DNA of 64,000 nt from Acidobacteriota bacterium (GCA_013288805.1 JABDBE010000004.1:1-64000); one strand, 5' to 3'. Shown: positions 9,387 to 18,128, counted from the first letter of the stretch. Program-made: numbers and translations. Notes: generated by a model not told the origin, from the sequence alone.

Positions 9387-9664
9387 GTTCGGAAGTGAGG
9401 ACTCGCCTAGTGCTTAGTTTCGGATGAATCGTTCTCGGGCAGCGGTGTCTGGCGCTCTTCTTCTGTTCCCGCTCCCACTGAGGACGGTGGGTACTGTAGA
9501 TGTTTGTCCCTCTCCTTCAAGAGCGCAGCCTTTACTTTAGCCACCGTGTTTTCGCGTTTCCCCGGACTCTATTACGAGTGCAAGCTTCCGTCTGCGCGAT
9601 ATTGACCAATGTCACGAATCCAGTTCCCGCTTCTAAATTTGCGGTCAGGAACAAGATCTGTTCG

Positions 9665-9965
9665 GCGTATCTGCTGGCGCGGAACATCCGATACGAAGAG
9701 GATTTGGTTGACCAACTCTTCAACTCCAGCGAGAAGAGACTAGCTCGGATTCTGCTTTTTGCTTGCTCATTTCGGCAAGGAAGGCGTGCCCGAGACGGTA
9801 ATCCCCAAGATCAGCCAGGAGACCCTTGCAGAGATGATAGGCACGACCCGGTCGCGGGTCAGTTTTTTTATGAATCGGTTCAGAAAGTTGGGTTTTCTTG
9901 ACTATGATGGCGGCAGCGGGCTGCAAGTTCACAGTTCACTTCTAAATGTCGTTCTCCACGACTAG
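9665..9965 (+). pseudogene. broken duplicate of the Crp/Fnr regulator, DNA-binding half
   Basis: From AYLLARNIRYEED onward this is about 90 percent identical in protein to the C-terminal 97 residues of the gene at 7792-8544. One extra T in a T5 run (9756-9760) shifts the frame. The second frame then reads LAHFGKEG through helix-turn-helix to the same LLNVVLHD end. The sensor half is absent; the open frame upstream (9500-9664) does not resemble it. A partial duplication that then decayed, or an assembly indel in a truncated copy. Confidence 0.75.
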
Positions 9966-10018
9966 CTTCCGCCCTCGGGACCCGGAAGCCCTGTTCAAGG
10001 AGAACAGCGATGAGCCGA

Positions 10019-10228
10019 TCATGCATTCGCCGGATCTAACCCTGAGAGCGGCGCCATTTTCGTCGCGACCAGCACTCCCAACAACGTGGCTGTGTTACGA
10101 ACGCTTCCCGAGATGCTAATGAGTGCTTCTGAGACGAGGGGATGTTGCCCCGCCAGCACGTCAAGGCGGTCACTCACGTTGTAGAGTTGTCGAACTTCGT
10201 TCAGAATCGCTTGCGGATGCATGGGCAC
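10019..10228 (-). CDS. small conserved protein of unknown function
   Basis: 69 aa: an amphipathic N-terminal helix (ILNEVRQLYNVSDRLDVLAG), then HPLVSEALISISGSVRNTATLL and a short tail. No membrane segment or known domain. I believe similar short proteins exist in other Acidobacteria, but I cannot name the family. It follows the 10320-10640 gene on the same strand. Its leader repeats a 22-nt motif and a preceding hairpin that also stand before that gene, so both are probably controlled alike. Confidence 0.6.
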   Translation of the reverse strand: MPMHPQAILNEVRQLYNVSDRLDVLAGQHPLVSEALISISGSVRNTATLLGVLVATKMAPLSGLDPANA

Positions 10229-10245
10229 ACGGCTTTCCTGCGAGC

Positions 10246-10298
10246 CTAAGAAGAGAAAACTTCAGATGAGTCGTCAGAGAAGGCGGGGTTAACCGCCT
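10246..10298 (-). promoter_or_regulatory. leader motif and hairpin, copy 2
   Basis: On the minus strand a hairpin (AGGCGG ... CCGCCT, 10298-10281) is followed by CATCTGAAGTTTTCTCTTC then TTAG (10268-10246), ending 17 nt before the start at 10228. Nearly the same motif and a differently sequenced hairpin precede the gene at 10640. Confidence 0.45.
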
Positions 10299-10319
10299 TC
10301 CCGTGTCAAAAGCTCACAC

Positions 10320-10640
10320 TTATGCTGTTGCGTGAACCGCGATGTTATGGAAGGTCGAGGTGACAACGTCGCAGGTCTGAACCTTGGGCGTTCCCTCGAT
10401 AAATCTCGCCAGCGTCTTCAACACTTCGGGGTAAGCATTGGTGTTGTACGCTTCGGCATCGATCTTGTTTTCCCACAGACTGATTGCCGTCACATCAACT
10501 CCGCCCGGACCGGCGATGGTAAGTTCGTCCTTGAATCCCTTTTGTTTACGAAGCAAAGGAAGAACGTCTTTATCAAACATTCGCGTATAGTCGGAAAGAG
10601 TATTGGATTTCAGATGAATCGAGACATTGCGAGCAAACAT
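10320..10640 (-). CDS. antibiotic biosynthesis monooxygenase (ABM)-like small protein
   Basis: 106 aa, ATG preceded by a perfect AAGGAGG. The chain fits the ferredoxin-like ABM/dimeric alpha-beta barrel fold: strand FARNVSIHLK, helix LSDYTRMFDKDVLPLLRK, strand ELTIAGPGG..VTAISLWEN, helix EAYNTNAYPEVLKTLARF. Function is not predictable; many such proteins are small oxygenases or stress proteins. It is upstream of the 69-aa gene and shares its leader motif. Confidence 0.65.
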   Translation of the reverse strand: MFARNVSIHLKSNTLSDYTRMFDKDVLPLLRKQKGFKDELTIAGPGGVDVTAISLWENKIDAEAYNTNAYPEVLKTLARFIEGTPKVQTCDVVTSTFHNIAVHATA

Positions 10641-10663
10641 GGCAACCTCCTTAGGTTGGAGTT

Positions 10664-10734
10664 CTAAGAAAGAAAACTTCAGATGGACTGACTTAGTTCA
10701 GGGAACCTGAAATGAGGAGAAGGTGGTAACCACC
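10664..10734 (-). promoter_or_regulatory. leader motif and hairpin, copy 1
   Basis: On the minus strand the near-perfect palindrome GGTGGTTACCACC (10734-10722) is followed by CATCTGAAGTTTTCTTTC then TTAG (10685-10664), 23 nt before the start at 10640. The same order is found before the gene at 10228. The arms differ in sequence but both pair, which favours a structural role such as terminator, attenuator or leader RNA. Confidence 0.45.
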
Positions 10735-10738
10735 TCAG

Positions 10739-11091
10739 CTACAGGTATAGCACTTCAGTGGCCCTCTGCATCAACCGCGCAACTTGTTGTTTCGATGTGT
10801 CCGAAGCGTATATGCGGCGCCTTCCACCGTGTAGCTTTGGCGGAAAGCAAGTACAAAGAATACTAAGTTTCAAGCGGCGGGTCCTGATTCTGGGTGATTT
10901 CCAGCGATACTGAGCAATTGTGAGCAGGCACAGCCCGAGAAAGCTTTCATTCTTGCAACTGGAGTAGAGAGCGGCCTTGGCGTTTCCCTGGCTTGGACTA
11001 GACCGAAGCGGAACGACCGTCAGGCGAGTCACGCTTCTCCTTCCCGGTACGCGATTTCTTGCCTCGGTGATCGCAGCAGAGCAATGCGAAT
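10739..11091. other. intergenic, no gene seen
   Basis: The minus ORF at 10739-11095 has no family resemblance and overlaps the end of yihY; I see no gene. Confidence 0.4.
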
Positions 11092-12003
11092 TCACGCTGC
11101 TTCATCCAAATTGGTGATCTGGGTACGCGCGGACGTGGACGGTTGCAGAGTCCCGTGCTGTCTGAGTTCGCCAAGCAGAAAGTTAATTTCTCCGCCCACA
11201 AGGATTACAAAACCGGAGAGGTAGAACCACACGTATAGGCCGATGGCGGCGCCGAGCGGCCCATAGGTCTCATCAAGATTCCCGAAATGCTGGAAATAAC
11301 TCCCGAGCAAATAGGACAAACCTATCCAGCTCATGACTGCAACCGCGGCCCCGGTAAGGCTATCCCGGAACCGCTGCTTCACATCCGGACCGAAATGATA
11401 GAGCAGTTCTACTGCGAGCATTGCAAAGAGTGTGGCTATACTCCATCGGAGATAATGCCAAGCGCTAACTATGGCAGGATTGAAGTCGAATCGGCCCGCA
11501 AGCCAGATTCCCAAGGTCGTCCCCTCAACCGTCAATCCTACGGCCATCAGAATCAGAGATCCCGCAAGCAACGTCAGTCCCAGTGCAATCGGTCGAGTCT
11601 TCCAGACCGGGCGAGTTTCGCGGACTCGATAAACGACATCGAGCCCGTCGATTATTGCGGCAAATCCGCTCGAAGCGGTCCAAATCGTGAAGATCAACCC
11701 GAGCGTGAGGAAGTGCGGGTGCTTGTGACTGAGGACATCAGACACGATGCGGCGCACCAAACTCATTCCATCTCCGGGGACGAGCCTGGCCATTAGGGTT
11801 AGAAGGCCCTCAAATAAGTGGGGGATCGGTACATACACGAGCAGCGACGCGATCGTCACCAGCAGCGGAAACAGGGAAAGCACGAAATAGTACGACAACC
11901 CGGCGGCAAATACGAAGAGATGTTCGTCGAAAACATCGTTGTAGATGGTCATCAGCGACCGTTTAAGCGTGAGCCATGCTGCTTTGACGCCAGACGCGTG
12001 CAC
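11092..12003 (-). CDS. YihY/BrkB-family inner membrane protein
   Basis: 303 aa with about six membrane segments. Family landmarks include FAAGLSYYFVLSLFPLLV near residue 33, WTASSGFAAIIDGLDVVYRV, and YGPLGAAIGLYVWFYLSGFV near the end, followed by the conserved GGEIN. The family was once called ribonuclease BN, which is incorrect for these proteins; the true role is unknown, possibly transport. A second, truncated YihY copy is at 22148-22642. It starts MHASGVKAAW; no strong ribosome binding site is evident. Confidence 0.9.
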   Translation of the reverse strand: MHASGVKAAWLTLKRSLMTIYNDVFDEHLFVFAAGLSYYFVLSLFPLLVTIASLLVYVPIPHLFEGLLTLMARLVPGDGMSLVRRIVSDVLSHKHPHFLTLGLIFTIWTASSGFAAIIDGLDVVYRVRETRPVWKTRPIALGLTLLAGSLILMAVGLTVEGTTLGIWLAGRFDFNPAIVSAWHYLRWSIATLFAMLAVELLYHFGPDVKQRFRDSLTGAAVAVMSWIGLSYLLGSYFQHFGNLDETYGPLGAAIGLYVWFYLSGFVILVGGEINFLLGELRQHGTLQPSTSARTQITNLDEAA

Positions 12004-12803
12004 CCAATCACCTCAGGCTGGCAAACTCGCCCGCAGCCTCGCGGGCATGCTTTACGGTTTCTTTTTCCGCCACAAAACGTTTTCGGTTCTTTCGCCGACG
12101 AATGCAGGCATTGGAAGCAGGCGCCGAAATTTTGTCGCGGCCAACCATCGGGCAATCGTAAGCGAGAATTATGCGACAGTCTGCTGGCTAGTTCCCTCCC
12201 AAGATATAGCTCATGAGTAGCATAAAAGCCAAAGAAGAGGCCGAACTTTGTGAGTCCGGCCTGACAGGGTAAGCGTTCCGGGCAGAGAAAAGGAGACAGT
12301 CGTGAGGGTCCGAACGTCGACACTGTCAATCGACACTAACCCATGACCGCTCCGTCGAACACGTCGTACAATACGCCGCCCAAAATAAGACGACTGTTCA
12401 AAATTGCACAGTTTTGAAGAAAATCGTAGTGCTAATCTGGCACGGTTCGTAACAAATCGATAAGGCGCAAGTGAGCTATCCCAACTGCTGGAGCGGGAAC
12501 GCCCAAACTCAGCGGTAGTGATCAATCCTGGCCAGACAGTTGAGAAGAGGTAATTCTATTATTGCAACTTTCCTTGGAAGTGAAAGTGAGGGCGTCCCAA
12601 TGTTTGCGAGCCAACGTGAGAAGTGCACAGACCCCGCATCATCGCTCTTGTGGAGCTGGATGTGCAGAAAATGCGTGTAGCGAAAATGGCCCTATACCTA
12701 GCGACGAACACATATATCTTTGATGCCCTCCAGGGCAAGCTCCGCCGAGAAACGAAAAACCCCTTCCACTCATCGCACTTGTCCACTTGGTTGGGGGGGA
12801 GAA
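12004..12803. other. 800-bp intergenic, no gene seen
   Basis: ORFs here (for example 12211-12525 minus and 12623-13183 plus) look like shadows with no recognisable family. The last bases hold the ribosome binding site GGGGGGAGAA of the antiporter gene. Confidence 0.4.
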
Positions 12804-14161
12804 ATGTCAGTCGCCGAGTTCGGTCACTTCGTGCTCACCATTGCCATCCTGCTTGTTGCCGTGCATGGCGTAGGCTATCTTGCCGAGCGGCTAAAGCAGC
12901 CACGCATCGTAGGAGAAATCCTGGCCGGCATTCTGCTCGGACCATTTGTATTGAAGCTATTGGCGCCCACAGCATTCGCCAAGCTCTTCTTGTTTTCGCC
13001 CGGTTCGGGTACGGTCATGGGCTTCCTCTATCAGCTTGGCCTGATCCTGCTGAATGTTCTGCTCTGGAGCTGAGACCCGCCGTCTCCTCGCGAAAGAGAA
13101 TCGGCGCAACACCTTCTTATTGCTCACCGTTTCCGATCTTGCCAGTTTTGCCTTGGTGCTGGGCTTGGGTTTCGCGGGCTTGATACCACTGCACCTGCTA
13201 ACCGGAACGGCCAGACGACTTCGACTCTGCTCATCGTGGCAATCGCTACGGCAGTTTGCTCCATTCCGGTGATTTCGCGCATCTTCTGGGACCTTGGAAT
13301 CATGAGGACACGCTTCGTAAGCCCGATACTGGGTTACGCGCTGCTGGAAGACCTAGCTTTATGGGTCGTGCTGGCATTTGCTACCGCCATCGCTACGTCG
13401 GCGAAGCTGGCACAACAGCACGTAATTAGCACTGTCTCGTCACATGTGATCAGCACTCTAATCTTTACATTAATCGGATTGTTGGTTGCGCCGGGGCTGC
13501 TGAAGCGGCTAAGCAACGCAAATTCGAATGTGCTCTATAAAGCTTCTCCGGTGGGTTACGCAATGGCCGTGTTGATGACGTATTGCGCAATCGCGGCGAT
13601 CTTCGATGTAAACCTGCAATTCGCCGCGTTGCTGGCCGGATATGGCATCGTCGGAGGACTGTATGGAACCCAGCGCGACGCTTCTCCACACCGATCGACG
13701 CCATCTCCAAAGTCTCCTTTGGTGTTTTCGTGCCCATTTACTTTGGAATCATCGGCTATAGGCTGGTGTTCGGATGGCAGTTCTCTTTCGCGATTCTGCT
13801 GGTGTTTCTGGTAGGTTCGTCGCTAATTTCGGTATTTTCAGCAGGACTGGCGGCGTGGCTCGGCGGGTTTCGCGGGCTTGATGTCATCAACATCGCGATA
13901 ACCACACACGCGCGCGGAGGCCCAGGCATCGTCTTGGCGAGCGTGGCCTACGATGCAGGCATCATCAACGCAGCCTTCTACACCACGCTGGTCATCACCG
14001 CCGTGGTCACTTCGCAGATGGCGGGCGCGTGGTTGCGCTTCGTGCTTTCGAAGGGCTGGCCGTTGCTCTCTACCAATCCCGACGAAACGTGGAAACTCGG
14101 CGAGGCTGAATCCGGGCCAGTGCTGCCGCATGGGACAGAAGGTGTCCCGGCATGGGCTTGA
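12804..14161 (+). pseudogene. cation:proton antiporter (CPA2/KefB type), frameshifted
   Basis: The ATG at 12804 follows GGGGGGAGAA. The conserved order is intact when frames are joined: LAERLKQPRIVGEILAGILL, MFCSGAETRRLLAKENRR, NGQTTSTLLIVAIATAV, CSIPVISRIFWDLGI, FSTPIDAISKVSFGVFVP, and a last block with ARGGPGIVLASVAYDAGIIN. At least three shifts break it: an extra A at 13053-13054, one missing base near 13205, and an indel near 13665. About 450 aa when restored, the usual length of the membrane domain. It is either a pseudogene or a gene damaged by assembly indels; no RCK/TrkA-C domain follows. Confidence 0.8.
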
Positions 14162-14453
14162 TGTCGAAGGCGCTTACTCCATCGCCTCCTGCTGGAGTAC
14201 AAAACCCGAGAGCCATTAAGGCAGATTTGGTAGGGGCTGGAATCACATTGATTGTTGGCGCAAGATCTCGATTACACTCATTGGCAGTGGTTGTGAGCGA
14301 ACCCATTCATGGAGCAGCTGGCGACTCTCCCGACTTCCTTGATTCGAGGGGAGGCAGCGTCCCGCAACCAAACGAGCGATTCGTCCCGCTCTGCGCTTGT
14401 CATTTTGTTCTTGAACGAACGTCGAGACCGTGCTCAGCGCAACAACCGCTGAA
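14162..14453. other. intergenic, no gene seen
   Basis: No credible coding sequence; the ORF 14152-14547 has no family match and reads through the terminator hairpin. Confidence 0.4.
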
Positions 14454-14482
14454 GAGCCCCGTCCGGCACCGGGGCTTTTCTA
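14454..14482 (+). terminator. rho-independent terminator
   Basis: AGCCCCG and CGGGGCT form a perfect 7-bp stem with an 8-nt loop, followed by TTTTCT. It is oriented for the plus strand (antiporter) and also sits at the 3' end of the minus gene 14480-14752. Confidence 0.65.
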
Positions 14483-14752
14483 CTTTAGATCGTCGATCTT
14501 CTTTTTTGCGAAACCCATTCCGGCATCGAGTGCCGCATCCTCAGTAGAATAGTTTGCTCCCTTGATGTCGAACGGGTTCACATGCGAAAGGTCATTTTGA
14601 AGCTTTGGGTTCCTGACAGGATGCCTAATAAAACCGTGCACGTTGAAAGTGCCGTCTTCTAAAGACCGGGCGAACACTTCAATCGCATACCGGCCCTTGT
14701 AAATTTCATTCCGTGATTCCGTGATCTTCATAAAGTTTGGTCGCACTTCCAA
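14480..14752 (-). CDS. small conserved protein of unknown function
   Basis: 90 aa; MKITESRNEIYKGRYAIEVF at 14731 may be the actual start. It is a compact alpha-beta domain with KGRYAIEVFARSLEDGTF, VHGFIRHPVRN, and a C-terminal helix EDAALDAGMGFAKKKID. The pattern of a short strand-rich body followed by an A..G...AK.KID helix recalls small DUF6566-like proteins, but I cannot assign it firmly. It ends at a convergent terminator. A 23-aa membrane peptide gene lies just upstream on the same strand. Confidence 0.55.
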   Translation of the reverse strand: MEVRPNFMKITESRNEIYKGRYAIEVFARSLEDGTFNVHGFIRHPVRNPKLQNDLSHVNPFDIKGANYSTEDAALDAGMGFAKKKIDDLK

Positions 14753-14770
14753 ACTGTGGTGCGTTTCGGA

Positions 14771-14842
14771 TCATGCACGACGCACCAGAAAAACAATCAA
14801 CAGAACTACCAGAATTGTCCCAAACAAACCGTAACCTAACAT
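14771..14842 (-). CDS. 23-residue single-span membrane peptide
   Basis: Not in the ORF track. The ATG at 14842 follows GGGAGG with 5-nt spacing and encodes a hydrophobic helix, YGLFGTILVVLLIVFLV, ending RRA. Such very short proteins (DUF3309-like or Lmo0937-like) are widespread beside stress genes. It precedes the 90-aa gene on the same strand. Another of this type is at 20664-20744. Confidence 0.6.
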   Translation of the reverse strand: MLGYGLFGTILVVLLIVFLVRRA

Positions 14843-15316
14843 AACGACCTCCCAATCCCAACCTTGTGGGACTCCACTCATTATGCTGAAAGATGGTGAG
14901 GGTTCGCTGGTCAATTTTGCTCACGGCGACTTACTCGATGGCTTCAGAGGTCGCCGATTACACTAACAACCGTTGAACGCCCATCTCGGAGATGCGCGGG
15001 GATGGCGCAACCAGAGTCGGGAATTGAGATCGCAGGGAACCAGTGTAAGGAAACTGGCGAAAGATTTCGAGACTAGTCAGTGGATGGTGGCTAGGCTCAC
15101 AAACGGATCTTCTGGGCAGCCCAGTCAACAAGTGTAAAGGCGATATTTCAACAACAATCGCGGACAAAGAGAGCGTTTCAATAGATTTTTGGATCACCCC
15201 TAGAGCTGCTTAGCAGTTTAATAGGCGTCGCTCCTTCACGTGGCTCAGGGAGCACACTGACACCAAGGCGGCGCACGCCTTTTCGGGTAGCCCTCCTTGC
15301 TTAAATCGATTCGGTC
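14843..15316. other. intergenic, no gene seen
   Basis: I see no gene or structured element between the membrane peptide and the kinase chimera; the short ORFs here are not family-like. Confidence 0.4.
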
Positions 15317-17128
15317 TTAGTTCTTGGTATTACGAACGACGGGGGCGAAATAGCGTACCGTCACATCTTCCCCCATATCAACGACTTGATATTGCCCGAC
15401 GGACTCCCGACGCGATGTGGGTTTGGGTGTGAAATAGCGCACCGTCACGTCCTCTCCGATGTGAACAACTCTCGTCACGAGCACCACCGTTTGGAGGAGG
15501 GTGTCTGTCCTCGCGTCTGCCACCGCAATTGGTATGCTCCGAAACCTGGGCCTGTTTTCAGCGGGCGCCGTCTTTGCGGGTGACAAGGGTACCTGCTCCT
15601 CGATGGTCGCCATGCTCTGCAGCTCTGAAGATCCCAAGGACAAACGTGGGTGACGGTCGCCGTATGCAATCCAGCAAGCTAACACTAGGACGGTAACAAC
15701 CGCTGCCAAGTGCCCGTTCCACGGCCGCTTGTGCCAGGGAACGGGCTTCGTTGGCTGCATGAGCAATCTCGCAAGCACGTCGGGCTGCTTTGGTCTGTGC
15801 TTTGGCATCGTGGCTTGGCCAGGCTGGTAAATCGTATACTTGTTTGCTGAGGCCAGTGTGGATGTACCGTCATTGAGAAACTCCGCCACTGAGCGGAGCT
15901 TGAGGACATAGCACTCCTCGTGAACGGCCTGCCCGTACTCATTAGTCTGACTGGTCTCCAGGAGAACTGGGCTATTGCAAATCGAGCACGCTGGAGGTGG
16001 CTGCAAGCCTCTCAGAATGGAGGATACAATCACTTGCTGGCGATCACCGAGCCGACTGGATAGAGTCGTCGCGGAGCGTGGAACGATAGCCCGCATTGTT
16101 GTTCCATGACCATCCGATTCGATTTCCAGTTTGCCGTTCAATTCGTTCATACGCTCGCGCATTCCGGCCAGGCCGACCCCCGTTTCCGCCCTCGCTTCAC
16201 GAAGTCGAGCCAACCGCTCCGCCGGTATACCGGACCCATCATCTCGTATTTCCAGAACTACCTTTTCCAGTTGGGGATTAAAGCAGACGCTGACCTCCGA
16301 AGCGCCAGAGTGGCGATGTACATTCGTCAAGCTCTCTTGGAGAACGCGGAAAAGAGCAATCTCTATCGCGATTGGGAGTCGCTCTTGAGCGGTTGCGATA
16401 TCCAACCTTACCTTGACCCCGGTGCGCTTGGCGAAGCCCTCGACATACCACTCCGCTGCACAAGCAAAGCCGACCTCATCCAGGAGTGGTGGGTGCAGCA
16501 GGTAAGACATGGTGCGAATTTCTTCGATGGCTTGATCCGCCAGGGCGGCAACCTCGGAGGCAAGAAGCATGGTGGATGGGTTTTGTTTGCAGTGTTCCTC
16601 AAGAAAAGAAATACTGATTTTCAGAGCTGCCAATGTTTGACCCGTGCTGTCGTGTAGGTCACGAGACAACTTGCGTTTCTCCTCATCCTGCACTTTGAGG
16701 AGCCGCTGCGACAGTCGCTGCAGTTCGGCCGTGCGTTGTAGAATCACCGATTGAAGTCGGGAATGCTCAAGCGCCATTTGTCGAGAATGCTTTGAAAGGG
16801 GCCACATAAGTCCTCCTGGAGCTGCAGCGGCCGAATTCAACTGCGCGTCCTGACGATCCGTCTTCTGCTTGCGTACGCGTTTCGTTCGGATCTTCGCTGC
16901 ATCTCCGATCCACAACTCGAAGTGCAACTCGGAGAGCAATCGTTCGAACCAGCGCCCGTGTCCGCCGGCTTCCATTCCTACACGCACCTTCTGACCTGCT
17001 AGTGCACGGTAGAACTTTTCCGCATCCTCCCGATGCGCTAGTCGCTTTTCCTGGAACTCTCCGGTGTCGGTATCCACCGAAGCCATTTGCTGAAACTCGG
17101 GATGAAAATCTACTCCTATAATGATCAT
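15317..17128 (-). CDS. chimeric ORF: IS110 transposase N-terminus + NarL-type histidine kinase + Cys-box membrane protein
   Basis: 603 aa in one frame. Residues 1-97 are the DEDD (RuvC-like) N-terminus of an IS110-family transposase (IIGVDFHPEFQQMA, VGMEAGG, RVRKQKTDRQDA). Residues about 120-350 are a HisKA_3/HATPase_c kinase: H-box KRKLSRDLHDSTGQ, N-box ESLTNVHRHSGA, G-boxes RDDGSGIP and GVGLAGMRERM. A CxxC...HEECY box at about 380-405 and a membrane segment near 470 (LAAVVTVLVLACWIA) follow. The tail carries two GEDVTVRYF copies. The kinase has lost its own N-terminus, and the transposase its second catalytic half. No response regulator is adjacent. Whether the chimera is expressed as one protein is uncertain. 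Confidence 0.8.
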   Translation of the reverse strand: MIIIGVDFHPEFQQMASVDTDTGEFQEKRLAHREDAEKFYRALAGQKVRVGMEAGGHGRWFERLLSELHFELWIGDAAKIRTKRVRKQKTDRQDAQLNSAAAAPGGLMWPLSKHSRQMALEHSRLQSVILQRTAELQRLSQRLLKVQDEEKRKLSRDLHDSTGQTLAALKISISFLEEHCKQNPSTMLLASEVAALADQAIEEIRTMSYLLHPPLLDEVGFACAAEWYVEGFAKRTGVKVRLDIATAQERLPIAIEIALFRVLQESLTNVHRHSGASEVSVCFNPQLEKVVLEIRDDGSGIPAERLARLREARAETGVGLAGMRERMNELNGKLEIESDGHGTTMRAIVPRSATTLSSRLGDRQQVIVSSILRGLQPPPACSICNSPVLLETSQTNEYGQAVHEECYVLKLRSVAEFLNDGTSTLASANKYTIYQPGQATMPKHRPKQPDVLARLLMQPTKPVPWHKRPWNGHLAAVVTVLVLACWIAYGDRHPRLSLGSSELQSMATIEEQVPLSPAKTAPAENRPRFRSIPIAVADARTDTLLQTVVLVTRVVHIGEDVTVRYFTPKPTSRRESVGQYQVVDMGEDVTVRYFAPVVRNTKN

Positions 17129-17215
17129 GTTCGGCTCCTTTGTCCCGAGCCGGTTGGTTGGATCAGCACCACCAACTTTACTCGAGCGGGGGAGCCGACA
17201 TTGTCATGGAATCAA
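17129..17215 (-). mobile_element. IS110-type left-end noncoding region, structured
   Basis: Directly upstream of the transposase start. On the minus strand GTTGGT pairs with ACCAAC, and CGGCTC with GAGCCG, forming two consecutive hairpins; GTCGGCTCC could also pair with GGAGCCGAAC. In the IS110 subgroup this position encodes the bridge RNA. That this remnant is such an RNA is an inference from position and structure. Confidence 0.4.
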
Positions 17216-17297
17216 TAGCGCAAGTTTGCGCAGTCTGTTCGCCCCAAAAGCGCAGCGGTGTGCTGCGGCGTCAGTTGAAGATCGCTTTTACCGTTAC

Positions 17298-18128
17298 CTA
17301 ATGCTGGTCCGGCGTAGTCGCAGACGGCGCCGCATGGTCGGGCTGATTGTTCGCTGCATTGTCTGACGCGGCGTTTCCCGAAGTATTTTGGGAAGTCGCG
17401 GCTGTGGGCTGGCTGTTCCGTGGTGCCATCGGCTGCTGACCCTTAGCGGGAACAACAGCGGGCGGAATCCCTTTGCCGGAGAAATGCTGGAGCTGCGCCA
17501 GGAACGGCCCTGCCGTAGGAGGCCGTTTCACCGTGCCAGTCAGGATTTCTTCGTTCGTCAGTGGCTTACCGTAAAGCTTGGCGTTCTCGTCCAGATCCTG
17601 ACGGAGGGTAGCACCCTCCAGGGACAAACCGGCAAAGACACCATGCGATCTCGACCAAGATAGGATTTCTGCCGTCATCAAAACGTCAGTATTCGCGCTC
17701 GTGTTGCGTCCGACAGGTCCGGCAGCGGCAGCGGCTTCTCCGCCAAGCGTGAATTTATCCGACAACAGTTTTTTCATGCCGCCCTCGTTGAGCACCAGCA
17801 TAATGACATCGGTGGAGGACCCGCCGAGTTGCAGGCCAAAGCTACCCCCCTCGATTCTGACGGCAGCTGGCGGACTCCATCCTTTTCTGGTCATGCAAGA
17901 CGCGTAACCACGGCCATACTTAGCACCGCCAATAAACGCCACCTTTTTTAACCCGGGCACAACAATCACGCACCGGGCTTTCCGAAGTAGATCCTGCGGA
18001 ATGCCCTGGTCCGACGCCTGGGACATCTCGTGGAGAACAGTTGTGGAGTCGGAGAGGCGCTGCTCATAGGTTTCTGCGGATGCCATCATTGTCGCCGCGA
18101 TCAGAAATGTAACGATCTTCGTTTTCAT
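17298..18128 (-). CDS. SYLF (YSC84-type) lipid-binding domain protein, exported
   Basis: 276 aa from MKTKIV at 18128, chosen because GAGG lies 7 nt upstream; the track begins 12 nt earlier. The signal peptide spans residues 1-19 (TFLIAATMMASA). The SYLF domain spans about 25-210: DLLRKARCVIVVPGLKKVAF, GGKYGRGYASC-like GGAKYGRG, GGSFGLQLGGSSTDV, and ILSWSRSHGVFAGLSLEG. SYLF domains bind phosphoinositides in eukaryotes; bacterial copies are periplasmic and of unknown role. The C-terminal 70 residues are low complexity, rich in Pro, Gln, Asn and Ala. No operon partner. Confidence 0.88.
   Translation of the reverse strand: MKTKIVTFLIAATMMASAETYEQRLSDSTTVLHEMSQASDQGIPQDLLRKARCVIVVPGLKKVAFIGGAKYGRGYASCMTRKGWSPPAAVRIEGGSFGLQLGGSSTDVIMLVLNEGGMKKLLSDKFTLGGEAAAAAGPVGRNTSANTDVLMTAEILSWSRSHGVFAGLSLEGATLRQDLDENAKLYGKPLTNEEILTGTVKRPPTAGPFLAQLQHFSGKGIPPAVVPAKGQQPMAPRNSQPTAATSQNTSGNAASDNAANNQPDHAAPSATTPDQH

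Noticed and set aside
11092-12003. ribonuclease BN
   Set aside because: Old misannotation of the YihY family; this is a membrane protein without nuclease motifs.
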